From Collinsella aerofaciens (GTDB lineage: Bacteria; Actinomycetota; Coriobacteriia; Coriobacteriales; Coriobacteriaceae), in assembly GCA_030826265.1 (NCBI GenBank), contig JAPJOH010000007.1, positions 31,678-95,677 on the forward strand: 64,000 bases of DNA, written 5' to 3'. How positions within the stretch are numbered: the first letter of the stretch is position 1; the number at the start of each line of letters is the position of its first letter. Position numbers and translations under genes: made by a program. A model generated the notes under the pieces. The model was not told the origin of the DNA. It did no database searches and worked only from the letters and a program-made list of their open reading frames with translations. This document shows, piece after piece, positions 44,282-52,554 of this stretch.

Positions 44282-45586
44282 CTACTGGTTGTCAGCAGCC
44301 GAGAAATCCATATCGAGCGAGGAAACGGCCCAGCCGATATGGTTGTCGGAGCGCACGAATTTGACGGTGTACTCCTGCTCGCCGCCCTTGGACAGCGAAG
44401 CCTTGACCTTGGCGGTCGTCTCGGTCATGGACTGATCCATGCCCTCGACGGACACGGTGGCGCCCTGCGGAATCGAGGAGATGATCATCGACTTGGCGTC
44501 CTCGGACAGGCTCGAGGCCAGGCAAGACTCGGCCTTTGCGGTGTCACCGTCGCCGGCAGCCTGGAACAGATCGGTGATAACCGACTCCTGCGAGGGGAAG
44601 CCAAAGCCGCGCGTGTAGGCAAAGCCCAGACCGCCCGCGGCGATCAAAATGAGCAGAAGCAGCACGATGAAGACTTTAAGACCCGTGTGGCGATGGCGAC
44701 GACGGACCTTGGCCTGCTTACGATCCTGACGGTCCTGCTGGACCATCTCGGACTCGGACAGCGTAAAGAAGCCGGTGTCCGAGGGATCGGGCATAAACTG
44801 ACCGGTCGCGCCGGTAGGATCGAGCGGATCGACGGCAGAAGCGTCCATCGCGGGCGCCGGAGCCGTGGCCATGGCCGTCTGGGCAGACAGCGCGGCAAGC
44901 GAATCGTGCACGCGGGCAAGCTCGTCGGCCTGCTCGGAGGTGAGCTGGTAGATGCCATCGGCAGTAGCGGCGTTAAAGGCATCGAGTGCGTCGGAGGGAC
45001 GGCCGGCGGCAGAAAGCGCCTGACCCATGCCGGCGTTGAGCGCACGCGTGTCGTCGCGGGGACCGGCAAAGTCGATAGCCGTGCGGTAGGTCTCCACGGC
45101 ATCCGCCGGACGGCCGAGCTTAATGAAGCAACGACCGAGCTCGCCGAGTGCGGCGGCAGGAGCCGGATTGGCGCCGTCGATGGCAGCCTGACGGAAGGCA
45201 GTTCCTGCGTTGGCATAGTCGCCCGACTGGAACAGCGCATTGCCCAGACCCAGGTAGGCCTTAAACGGCGTGGCATAGGAAGCATCCTGCGTAGCAGCAG
45301 AGAACGCCTGAGCGGCCGTCGTGTAGTCGCCCACGGCGGCAAGCGCCTTGCCGCGGTTGGTGAGCAGCGCGCCGCGCTTGCCGTAGGTGCCGTCGTTGAG
45401 GGCGGCGGCATAGGCCTCGGCGGCCTCGGCATACATGCCCAGGTGCATCAAGGCGTTGCCACGAAGGTGATCGGCCTCGCCCATAATCTCATCGGGAGTC
45501 TTTGCCGCGCCAAGCATCTGGGCGGCAGCGGAAAAATCACCCGCGCGGTAAGCGGCGCGGCCCTGTTGGATCAGCTGGCTATTCAA
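44282..45586 (-). CDS. Membrane protein with N-terminal TPR repeats and an extracytoplasmic domain
   Basis: 434 residues. Residues 1-210 are about five TPR-like helix pairs (AAYRAGDFSAAAQML, GNALMHLGMYAEAAEAYAAA, ALAAVGDYTTAAQAFSAA, GNALFQSGDYANAGTAFRQA). After a linker and a basic stretch (KVRRRHRHTG) comes one TM helix (VFIVLLLLILIAAGGLGFA), then an extracytoplasmic domain of about 115 residues resembling NTF2/DUF4878-type folds. Function unknown; the TPRs probably recruit a cytoplasmic partner. TTG start at 45586 with AAGGGGA five bases upstream. Twelve bases downstream of ppiB. Confidence 0.75.
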   Translation of the reverse strand: MNSQLIQQGRAAYRAGDFSAAAQMLGAAKTPDEIMGEADHLRGNALMHLGMYAEAAEAYAAALNDGTYGKRGALLTNRGKALAAVGDYTTAAQAFSAATQDASYATPFKAYLGLGNALFQSGDYANAGTAFRQAAIDGANPAPAAALGELGRCFIKLGRPADAVETYRTAIDFAGPRDDTRALNAGMGQALSAAGRPSDALDAFNAATADGIYQLTSEQADELARVHDSLAALSAQTAMATAPAPAMDASAVDPLDPTGATGQFMPDPSDTGFFTLSESEMVQQDRQDRKQAKVRRRHRHTGLKVFIVLLLLILIAAGGLGFAYTRGFGFPSQESVITDLFQAAGDGDTAKAESCLASSLSEDAKSMIISSIPQGATVSVEGMDQSMTETTAKVKASLSKGGEQEYTVKFVRSDNHIGWAVSSLDMDFSAADNQ

Positions 45587-45597
45587 GGAAGTCCCCT

Positions 45598-46140
45598 TTA
45601 CTCGTGAACGATCTCGACATGGACGATCTCGTCGCCGGCACGCAGCTGCGAAATCACATCGAGACCCTCGACCGTGGTACCAAAGACGGTGTAACCGGAA
45701 TCGAGGTTATGCTGGGCACCCAGGCAGAAGTAGAACTGCGAACCCGCGGAATCGGGGTCCATGGAGCGTGCCATGGCAAGGGCGCCATCGACATGGCTGT
45801 TGCGCGGATTGGTGGCAAACTCGCCCTTGATGCAGTAGCCGGGGCCACCGGTACCGGGCATGCCGTCGGGGCCCTCAAGACCGGCGGCGACGTCGGCGCC
45901 GGACATGTCGCGGGTATTGGGGTCGCCACCTTGGATAACAAAACCGGGCACATAGCGATGGAACTTAAGGCCATCATAGAAGCCCATCGTAGAAAGCTCG
46001 CAGAAGTTCGCGACATGAATGGGAGCGCCCTCGCCGTCAAACTTGACCTTGATGGTACCCTTCGACGTCTCGATAACGGCGCACTCGTCGCCGGCAAGCT
46101 GATACTCAGGCGTGTAGAGCTCTTTCTTAAAACCAAACAT
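45598..46140 (-). CDS. ppiB: Cyclophilin-type peptidyl-prolyl cis-trans isomerase
   Basis: Catalyses proline isomerisation during protein folding. 180 residues: ETSKGTIKVKFDGEGAPIHV, FHRYVPGFVIQGGDP (active-site Arg and Gln region), GALAMARSMDPDSAGSQFYF and YTVFGTTVEGLDVISQL. No signal peptide, so cytoplasmic. ATG at 46140 after GGAAGGAA. Confidence 0.95.
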   Translation of the reverse strand: MFGFKKELYTPEYQLAGDECAVIETSKGTIKVKFDGEGAPIHVANFCELSTMGFYDGLKFHRYVPGFVIQGGDPNTRDMSGADVAAGLEGPDGMPGTGGPGYCIKGEFATNPRNSHVDGALAMARSMDPDSAGSQFYFCLGAQHNLDSGYTVFGTTVEGLDVISQLRAGDEIVHVEIVHE

Positions 46141-46179
46141 GTGGTTCCTTCCTCGTGCGTTTAAAGCATATTTATACGA

Positions 46180-46209
46180 ATTGTAGCAATAAGCATGCGC
46201 TTACATCAA
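46180..46209 (-). promoter_or_regulatory. Promoter for ppiB and the TPR gene
   Basis: Minus strand TTGATG (46204-46209), 18-bp spacer, TACAAT (46180-46185), 40 bases before the ppiB ATG. Confidence 0.6.
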
Positions 46210-46247
46210 TTGCGCACGTAGGTTATGCCGACTATGGCGAACTAATT

Positions 46248-47390
46248 TTAGGAACGCTGCTGCGGCTTCCAGGAACCCACATTGGCGTCGTACTGGTTCA
46301 GCGCGCTGTTGCCACTCTGCGCGATGGGCGCCAGGATCTCGCTTTGGTGGGAACTCATCGACTCGCCATCGGGAATGGCCAGCGAGATGTCCCAGCTCTG
46401 GCAAATCACGTCGACGCGCTCATACATCCACTCGGCAAGCTGCTTTAAGTGGGCGATGTCGTCCGCATAGACCGTATCGTCCTGATACTTAAGGTTGTTG
46501 AGCTCATCTTGCGTCTTTTTGATCTGGTCGCGCAGGGCGTAGGCACTCTGCGACAGCTCCTGACGGGTGGACAGCGGCGTTCGAAGATAGCCGTTGTTAA
46601 AAGAATCTATGACCTCGCCGATCTGGTCCTCGTCACCGTAGGACACGATGGTCTGATACAGACCGTCGAGCCTGGTATAGAGCTGATCATCGGTGAGCAC
46701 GGTTTCTTCCTGGACCACCTCGGCAGAATCGTCCTGCTTGGTATCGTCCTCAGTCGCCTCACCCTTTTGGCGCGTAGGGAAGGTCGTCTGCGCGGCCTGG
46801 CCAAACTGGTCATAGAAGCCGGGCATAACACCCATGGGATCGGTCGTCACGAACCAATAGGCACCGCCACAAACGACAGCAAGGACCGCGATGACGATGA
46901 GCGGCTTGGGGATATGACGCTTGTGCTTGTGATAGGCGTCCTCGTCGGGATGCACTTTGCGCTTGGGTTTTTGAGCATCGTCATGCAGGGAAACGGGCGT
47001 GGGAATATCGACCTTGGGAATACCGAAATCCTTATCGAAAGCCGGCAGCACGCAGGTCTCGTTAGGATCGGCGGCGTCCGAAAGAACCGCGGCAGCCGAG
47101 GCAGGCGCATGCGGCACCTCGGTATCGATCTGCTCTTGCGTTAGGCGCGGAAAGCCCGCCGTGCGGCCCGCTGCCAGGTCGGATGCGGCCGCGTCCTCGG
47201 AGAGGATACCCGGAGCGGGGCGTCCGCATTTGGGGCACGTACGATCATGCGGAGAAAGACGGGCACCGCAGCCCTCACAGAACACGAACTCGGTGTGCTC
47301 GGGGCCATCGCCCGGACCCACATAGGCGTTGCAGTAGGGGCAGAACGAGGCGCCGTCCTCGATAGTCTTAAGGCAATGCGGGCAGATCAC
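46248..47390 (-). CDS. Double zinc-ribbon membrane protein with an extracytoplasmic helical domain
   Basis: 380 residues, function unknown. Two zinc ribbons at the N-terminus: CPHC...CPYC (residues 3-20) and CEGC...CPKC (about 38-55). A disordered linker of about 90 residues leads to a basic patch and one TM helix (PLIVIAVLAVVCGGAYWFV); the outside part is helical and Gln/Asp-rich. GTG at 47390 with AAGAGG upstream. Zinc-ribbon/TM proteins of this layout are common in Gram-positives but mostly uncharacterised. Confidence 0.75.
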   Translation of the reverse strand: MICPHCLKTIEDGASFCPYCNAYVGPGDGPEHTEFVFCEGCGARLSPHDRTCPKCGRPAPGILSEDAAASDLAAGRTAGFPRLTQEQIDTEVPHAPASAAAVLSDAADPNETCVLPAFDKDFGIPKVDIPTPVSLHDDAQKPKRKVHPDEDAYHKHKRHIPKPLIVIAVLAVVCGGAYWFVTTDPMGVMPGFYDQFGQAAQTTFPTRQKGEATEDDTKQDDSAEVVQEETVLTDDQLYTRLDGLYQTIVSYGDEDQIGEVIDSFNNGYLRTPLSTRQELSQSAYALRDQIKKTQDELNNLKYQDDTVYADDIAHLKQLAEWMYERVDVICQSWDISLAIPDGESMSSHQSEILAPIAQSGNSALNQYDANVGSWKPQQRS

Positions 47391-47493
47391 GGCATCCTCT
47401 TTTCAAAGCAATTCAAACAATCGAGGTTAGAGCATAACATCGCCACGGCCCCACAGGAGCAAGGCACCAATTCAACATCGCCAGGGCGCGTAG

Positions 47494-50217
47494 CTAATTC
47501 TTCTTTTTGCTTGGCATCGAGACCTTGATGCCTTGGGAGGACTTGGTCACGCGAGAGCGCTTGGCTCCGGTACTCTTCTTTTTCTTGGGCTGGGCCTGGG
47601 CCACTCCCTCGAGTGCGCGGGCCTCGGCCTCGCGAGCGGTGCGATCTTCGCGGCGCTGCGCCATGTCGGCGGCGAAGCGCTTGGCAAAACGCTCGGCCGT
47701 CGAACCCGTCGAGCTCACCTTGCCGCCACCGCGACCCAGGTGGACGCGCACACCGCGGCCAAAACCAGTTGCAGCATGACGACGACGCGGCTTGAGCGAA
47801 TCCATCATCGTGGCGAGCTTAAAGAACACCGCGCAGGTAAAGACGACGATAACCGCCAAGATAACCATCTGGCCCATCGACAGGTTGGCAATAGACAGCA
47901 GCTCCGGGAATCCGATAACGCCCACCAAGATGCCGGCGACTACAAACACAAAGAGCACCACACGTAAGGGCGTGAGAGGCTGCGAGATGCGCCAGATCAG
48001 GCAGACGCTCGCCGCGCACGACGTAAGCAGGCACATCGTAGACAGCGTAAGCTGGCTAAAGCCAAACACGCGCGCCACAAAGATATCGAGCGCCGCAGCC
48101 AAAACGACCGCAATCGACGCCGGTAGTGCACGCTTGAGTACGTTCGTCAGGAACGATCCCTTCACGCGAGCATTGTTGGGCTCCAGGCCCAACACAAAGC
48201 CCGGCGCGCCGATGCAGAAGAAGTTGATGAGCGTCATCTGGATGGGCTCGAAGGGGTACGGCGGCAGCGCGATGCACAGCGCCGCCAGGTCCATCGAGAA
48301 CAGCGTCTTGGTCAGGAACAGCGAGGCCGAACGCTGCAGGTTGTTGATGGAGCGACGGCCCTCGGCCACCACGGCGGGCATCGAGGCAAAGTCGTTGTCG
48401 ACGAGTACGATCTCGGCCACGTTACGCGCGGCATCGGAGCCGGCCGCCATGGCGACGGAGCAGTCGGCCTCCTTGAGCGCCAGCACGTCGTTGACGCCGT
48501 CGCCCGTCATGGCCACGGTGTGCTCGCGGCGCTTGAGCGCCTGTACGAGCTCGCGCTTCTGCTGCGGGGTCACACGACCAAAGACATGGTAGCGGTCCAC
48601 TGCGGCATCGAGCTTGGCCGGCGTATCGAGCGTCGTGGCGTCCACATAAGCGTCCGCCCCCGGCACGCCCACCACGCGCGCGATCGACGACACCGTACGC
48701 GGGTCGTCGCCACTAATCACGTTGAGGGTCACGCCCTGCTCGTTAAAGTAGCCGATGGTCTCGGCCGCTGAGGTACGAATCTCGTCACGGATGGTCACAA
48801 AGCCCACGGGCTCGGCCTCGCCCACCATATCGCCATCGGGCGAAAAGCCGTCCACGCGCGCCACCACGAGCACGCGGCAGGTATCGGCAAGCTCGGCGAC
48901 ACGGTTCTCGACCTGCGAAAACACACGATCGGAGAGCACAAACTGCGCCGCACCCATCACATAGGAGCCCTGCGCAAACGACGCGCCGCTCCACTTTTTG
49001 GAGGACGAGAACGGAATGACCGACAGCGGCTCAGACACCTCGACCGGGCGATCGGCGTAATAGTTGAGCAGCGCCCGGCAGGTCTCGTTGGCATCGGCCG
49101 AAGTCGCACGCGCGACGTTAGCCAGCGCAAAATCGAGCACCGTGGTATCGACGGGAACGGCCGCCTCGTCCGAGCCGGCGTCTAGGCTCACGCCCTCAAC
49201 CGGCAGCGGATAGGTGCCCTCGACCTCCATGCGGCCCGAGGTAATGGTGCCCGTCTTGTCCAGGCACAGCACGTCGACGCGCGCGAGCGTCTCGATGCAG
49301 TAGAGCTGCTGCGCGAGCACCTTGCGGCGCGCCAGGCGCACCGTGGCGATGGCCAGTACCGACGAGGTCAGCAGTACCAAACCCTGCGGAATCATACCCA
49401 GCAGGGCGCCCACCGTGGACAGCAGCGCCGAAGAGGGCACGCGACCAGCTAACAGCTCGGAGAAGCACCACGAAAGCGCGCTGTCACCCGGGGTACCGGC
49501 GGCGTCCCACAGCTCGCTCACGCTCGAGGAGAACAGTGCCAGACCAAGCGGAATCATGATGATGCTCGCAAAACGCACGATGGCGTTGAGCACGTTCATG
49601 ATCTCGGAATTGACCTTTTTAACGTACTTGGCCTCGTTGTTGATCTTGGCCACGTAGTTGTCGGCGCCGACATGGATCACGCGGGCGCGCAGCAGGCCCG
49701 AGTCGATAAAGCTGCCGCTCATGAGCTCGGAACCGGGCTGTTTCTTAATAAGGTCACTCTCGCCCGTCAGCAGGCTCTCGTTCACGAGCGCCTCGCCTGA
49801 TACCACCACGGCGTCGGCCGGAATCTGGTCGCCGCGCCCCAGGCGGATGATGTCGTCGAGCACGATCTGGTCCAGGTCGAGCTCCACCTCGGCGCCGTCG
49901 CGCACCGCGATGGCCTTCTTGGAGGTCAGCAGCGTGAGCTTATCGACCATCTTCTTGGAACGCATGGACTGGATGACGCCAATAGCAGTATTGAGGAACA
50001 CCACGAACAGGAACGTCAGATTCTTAAACGAACCGGTCAAAATGACTAGGAACGCCAAAATCACGTTGATCAAATTGAACAGCGTGCAGAGGTTCTCGAT
50101 GATGAGCTCTTTGACCGACTTGGTCTTGCGCTCCATGTTGCGGTTGATCTTACCGGCGGCGATGCGCTCCTCGACCTCGGCGGTCGAGAGTCCGCGCTCG
50201 ATATCCGTTGCTGCCAT
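47494..50217 (-). CDS. P-type cation-transporting ATPase (CtpE/Exp7-like)
   Basis: Membrane cation pump of about 907 residues. Motifs: TGES actuator (NESLLTGESDLI), phosphorylation site LCLDKTGTITSG, hinge TGDGVNDVLALKEAD, and M4 motif LGMIPQGLVLLTSS. The C-terminal membrane segment GLEPNNARVKGSFLTNVLKR is typical of the CtpE/Exp7 group, whose mycobacterial member takes up Ca2+; the ion here is not proven. After the last TM helix comes a highly basic cytoplasmic tail of about 100 residues rich in Arg, Lys and Ala. ATG at 50217 is preferred over upstream GTG/ATG codons that lack an SD. Confidence 0.92.
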   Translation of the reverse strand: MAATDIERGLSTAEVEERIAAGKINRNMERKTKSVKELIIENLCTLFNLINVILAFLVILTGSFKNLTFLFVVFLNTAIGVIQSMRSKKMVDKLTLLTSKKAIAVRDGAEVELDLDQIVLDDIIRLGRGDQIPADAVVVSGEALVNESLLTGESDLIKKQPGSELMSGSFIDSGLLRARVIHVGADNYVAKINNEAKYVKKVNSEIMNVLNAIVRFASIIMIPLGLALFSSSVSELWDAAGTPGDSALSWCFSELLAGRVPSSALLSTVGALLGMIPQGLVLLTSSVLAIATVRLARRKVLAQQLYCIETLARVDVLCLDKTGTITSGRMEVEGTYPLPVEGVSLDAGSDEAAVPVDTTVLDFALANVARATSADANETCRALLNYYADRPVEVSEPLSVIPFSSSKKWSGASFAQGSYVMGAAQFVLSDRVFSQVENRVAELADTCRVLVVARVDGFSPDGDMVGEAEPVGFVTIRDEIRTSAAETIGYFNEQGVTLNVISGDDPRTVSSIARVVGVPGADAYVDATTLDTPAKLDAAVDRYHVFGRVTPQQKRELVQALKRREHTVAMTGDGVNDVLALKEADCSVAMAAGSDAARNVAEIVLVDNDFASMPAVVAEGRRSINNLQRSASLFLTKTLFSMDLAALCIALPPYPFEPIQMTLINFFCIGAPGFVLGLEPNNARVKGSFLTNVLKRALPASIAVVLAAALDIFVARVFGFSQLTLSTMCLLTSCAASVCLIWRISQPLTPLRVVLFVFVVAGILVGVIGFPELLSIANLSMGQMVILAVIVVFTCAVFFKLATMMDSLKPRRRHAATGFGRGVRVHLGRGGGKVSSTGSTAERFAKRFAADMAQRREDRTAREAEARALEGVAQAQPKKKKSTGAKRSRVTKSSQGIKVSMPSKKKN

Positions 50218-50248
50218 ACCACGTCCCATCACGTCGCGTCGGTATAAG

Positions 50249-50281
50249 AAAAACCGCCCGGACCATGCGAGGTTCGGACGG
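50249..50281 (-). terminator. Intrinsic terminator after tRNA-Arg(CCG)
   Basis: On the minus strand CCGTCCGAACC...GGTCCGGGCGG (50254-50281), with one wobble and one mismatch, followed by TTTTT (50249-50253). Confidence 0.8.
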
Positions 50282-50293
50282 TCTCACGTTCGA

Positions 50294-50370
50294 TGGTACC
50301 CCATGTTGGATTCGAACCAACGGCCTTCTGCTCCGGAGGCAGACGCTCTAATCCCCTGAGCTAATAGGGC
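50294..50370 (-). tRNA. tRNA-Arg (anticodon CCG)
   Basis: Folds as a standard cloverleaf with encoded CCA. The anticodon loop CTCCGGA is closed by TCTGC/GCAGA, giving CCG, which reads CGG. The T-loop GTTCGAATC and D-arm TAGCTCAGGGGATTAGAGC are intact. The acceptor stem GCCCTAT/ATGGGGT contains two G-T pairs. Confidence 0.95.
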
Positions 50371-50381
50371 TAACGTTTGGC

Positions 50382-50411
50382 ATTATACCCAAGTGCACCA
50401 CGGGCTATCAA
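50382..50411 (-). promoter_or_regulatory. Promoter for tRNA-Arg(CCG)
   Basis: Minus strand TTGATA (50406-50411), 18-bp spacer, TATAAT (50382-50387), 12 bases upstream of the mature 5' end. Confidence 0.75.
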
Positions 50412-50490
50412 AATAAAAGAAAAAGCTTTGCAATTCCGGGGAAGACGCGGCGCAACGGCTCACTTTAGAAGGCAAAAGCGAATCAGATAG

Positions 50491-50496
50491 TATAAA
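50491..50496 (+). promoter_or_regulatory. Candidate -10 of the aro operon
   Basis: TATAAA on the plus strand, with no strong -35 (TTTAGA lies upstream at imperfect spacing). It would start transcription near 50503, just before the leader hairpin. Confidence 0.35.
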
Positions 50497-50516
50497 CTCT
50501 CATGCACCATATATAC

Positions 50517-50541
50517 ACGGCTCGCGATGCGGGCCGTTTTT
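50517..50541 (+). terminator. Attenuator-like terminator in the aroF leader
   Basis: ACGGCTCGC (50517-50525), loop GAT, GCGGGCCGT (50529-50537), one wobble, directly followed by TTTTT. It reads on the plus strand, where the only upstream feature is a minus-strand tRNA, so it can act only on the aro operon's own transcript. Confidence 0.6.
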
Positions 50542-50574
50542 GCAAGGGTTATCCATCGAGGTGAGAGGCACACC

Positions 50575-51600
50575 ATGATTGCAATTTTAAAGCAGAGCGC
50601 CAGCGACGAGGCCGTCAGCCATATCGTCAGCTGGATTGAGAAAAAGGGCCTGAAGACCGACGTCTCGCGCGGCGAGAACGAGACGATCATCGGCCTGGTG
50701 GGCGATACGACCAAGATCGACCCATTCCTGCTCGAGTCCATGGACGTCGTCGAGCGCGTGCAGCGCGTCTCCGAGCCGTTCAAGCGCGCCAACCGCAAGT
50801 TCCACCCCGAGGACTCCGTCATCGACTGCGGCCACGGCGTCAAGATCGGCGGCGACCAGTTCCAGGTCATCGCCGGCCCGTGCTCCGTCGAGGGCGAGAA
50901 CCTCATCCGCATCGCCCGCCGCGTGAAGGCAGCCGGCGCCACGATGCTGCGCGGCGGCGCCTACAAGCCCCGCACTTCCCCGTACGCCTACCAGGGCATG
51001 GGCCCCGCCGGTCTGGACCTGCTGTGCGAGGCATCCGCCGAGCTCGACATGCCGATCGTCACCGAGATCATGGACCCGCGCGACGTGCAGGTCTTCCTCG
51101 ACAAGAAGATTGACGTCATGCAGATTGGCGCTCGCAACGCCCAGAATTTCCCCCTGCTCAAGGAGGTCGGCAAGACGCAGACCCCGGTTCTGCTCAAGCG
51201 CGGCATGTCCGGCACCGTCGACGAGCTGCTCATGGCTGCCGAGTACATCATGAGCGAGGGCAACGACAACGTCATCCTGTGTGAGCGCGGTATCCGCACC
51301 TTCGAGACCCGCACCCGCAACACCTTCGACCTCAACGCCGTGCCGGTGCTCCACCACCTGTCGCACCTGCCCGTCGTTGCCGACCCCAGCCACGCCACCG
51401 GCTACACCCGCTACGTTGAGCCTATGGCGCTCGCGGCGACCGCCTGCGGCGCCAACGGTCTGGAGATCGAGGTCCACGACGACCCGAGCCATGCTTGGTC
51501 CGACGGCGCTCAGGCCCTCACCCCCGACCAGTTCGACGACACCATGCGCCGCATCCGCGCCATCCGCGAGGTCGTCTGCCAAGAGACCGTTCAGGAGTAG
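50575..51600 (+). CDS. aroF: DAHP synthase, type I-beta, with N-terminal regulatory domain
   Basis: Condenses PEP and erythrose-4-phosphate, the first shikimate-pathway step. 341 residues: a ferredoxin-like N-terminal domain (MIAILKQSASDEAVSHIVSW to about 75), as in the feedback-inhibited Thermotoga enzyme, then the barrel with VIAGPCSVEGENL, RGGAYKPRTSPYAYQG, IQIGARNAQNF-like MQIGARNAQNFPLL, LLKRGMSGT and PVVADPSHATGY. ATG at 50575 with GAGAGG six bases upstream; upstream codons overlap the leader hairpin. First gene of the eight-gene cluster. Confidence 0.96.
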   Translation: MIAILKQSASDEAVSHIVSWIEKKGLKTDVSRGENETIIGLVGDTTKIDPFLLESMDVVERVQRVSEPFKRANRKFHPEDSVIDCGHGVKIGGDQFQVIAGPCSVEGENLIRIARRVKAAGATMLRGGAYKPRTSPYAYQGMGPAGLDLLCEASAELDMPIVTEIMDPRDVQVFLDKKIDVMQIGARNAQNFPLLKEVGKTQTPVLLKRGMSGTVDELLMAAEYIMSEGNDNVILCERGIRTFETRTRNTFDLNAVPVLHHLSHLPVVADPSHATGYTRYVEPMALAATACGANGLEIEVHDDPSHAWSDGAQALTPDQFDDTMRRIRAIREVVCQETVQE

Positions 51601-51603
51601 CCC

Positions 51604-52518
51604 ATGGGCACGGTGAGAAACGCACGCGTTAACCAGGGTGGCCCCAAGTGCGCCGGCATCGTGGGCCTGGGCCTCATCGGCGGCAGTTTTGCCCGCGGCT
51701 ATGCGCAGGCGGGCGTCCGTGTGCTGGCCTGGGACCCCGATGACGACGTCATGACGGCCGCCAGCATGGGCACCGTTGCCGGCGAGCTCAACGACGAGAC
51801 GCTCGGCGAGTGCGACATCATCGTCCTGGCATGCTACCCAGAGGCCTGCATCGAGTGGCTCGAGGCGCACGCCCAGGCACTCGCCGACGCCACCGACACC
51901 GAGGCCATCATGGGCCCCGTGGTGATCGACACCGTAGGCGTCAAGGGCATCGTGTGCGAGCGCGCCTTTGAGCTTGCCCGCGAGCACGGTTTTTACTTTG
52001 TGGGCGCGCACCCCATGGCGGGCACGCAGTTCTCGGGCTACGCGCATTCCCGCGCCGGCCTGTTCCAGGACGCACCGCTCGTGCTTGTACCGCCCGCAGT
52101 GGACGACGCACTCAAGCTGGAGCTTTTGGGCCAGGTGCGCGAGATGGTACGTCCCTTGGGCTTTGGCAAGTTCAGCGTAACGAGCGCCGCCGAGCACGAC
52201 CGCGTCATCGCCTTTACGAGCCAGCTCGCGCACGTCGTCTCCAACGCCTATGTTAAGAGCCCGACCGCTCAGGTCCACCACGGCTTTTCGGCCGGCAGCT
52301 ACCGCGACCTCACCCGCGTGGCACACCTCAATCCTCAGATGTGGTCCGAGCTCATGATCGACGACGCCGATGCGCTCGCCTTCGAGATCGACCATCTGAT
52401 CGAATCGCTTGGCGCCTACAGCCGCGCCCTTAAGGACCGCGACCAGCGCTATCTGGAGAATCTCCTTGCCGAGGGCGACCGCATTAAGCGCGCGCTCGAC
52501 GACGAGGCCTCCCACTAG
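51604..52518 (+). CDS. tyrA: Prephenate dehydrogenase
   Basis: Oxidatively decarboxylates prephenate to 4-hydroxyphenylpyruvate for tyrosine. 304 residues: NAD-binding AGIVGLGLIGGSFARG, DIIVLACYPEACIEWL, DTVGVKGIV, and GAHPMAGTQFSGYAHS with the catalytic His. No C-terminal ACT domain is evident, so feedback control may differ from that of longer homologues. Three bases after aroF. Preference for prephenate over arogenate is assumed. Confidence 0.94.
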   Translation: MGTVRNARVNQGGPKCAGIVGLGLIGGSFARGYAQAGVRVLAWDPDDDVMTAASMGTVAGELNDETLGECDIIVLACYPEACIEWLEAHAQALADATDTEAIMGPVVIDTVGVKGIVCERAFELAREHGFYFVGAHPMAGTQFSGYAHSRAGLFQDAPLVLVPPAVDDALKLELLGQVREMVRPLGFGKFSVTSAAEHDRVIAFTSQLAHVVSNAYVKSPTAQVHHGFSAGSYRDLTRVAHLNPQMWSELMIDDADALAFEIDHLIESLGAYSRALKDRDQRYLENLLAEGDRIKRALDDEASH

Positions 52519-52554
52519 ACCACCCATCACGCCAGGTCGAAAGGACCGAAGCTT

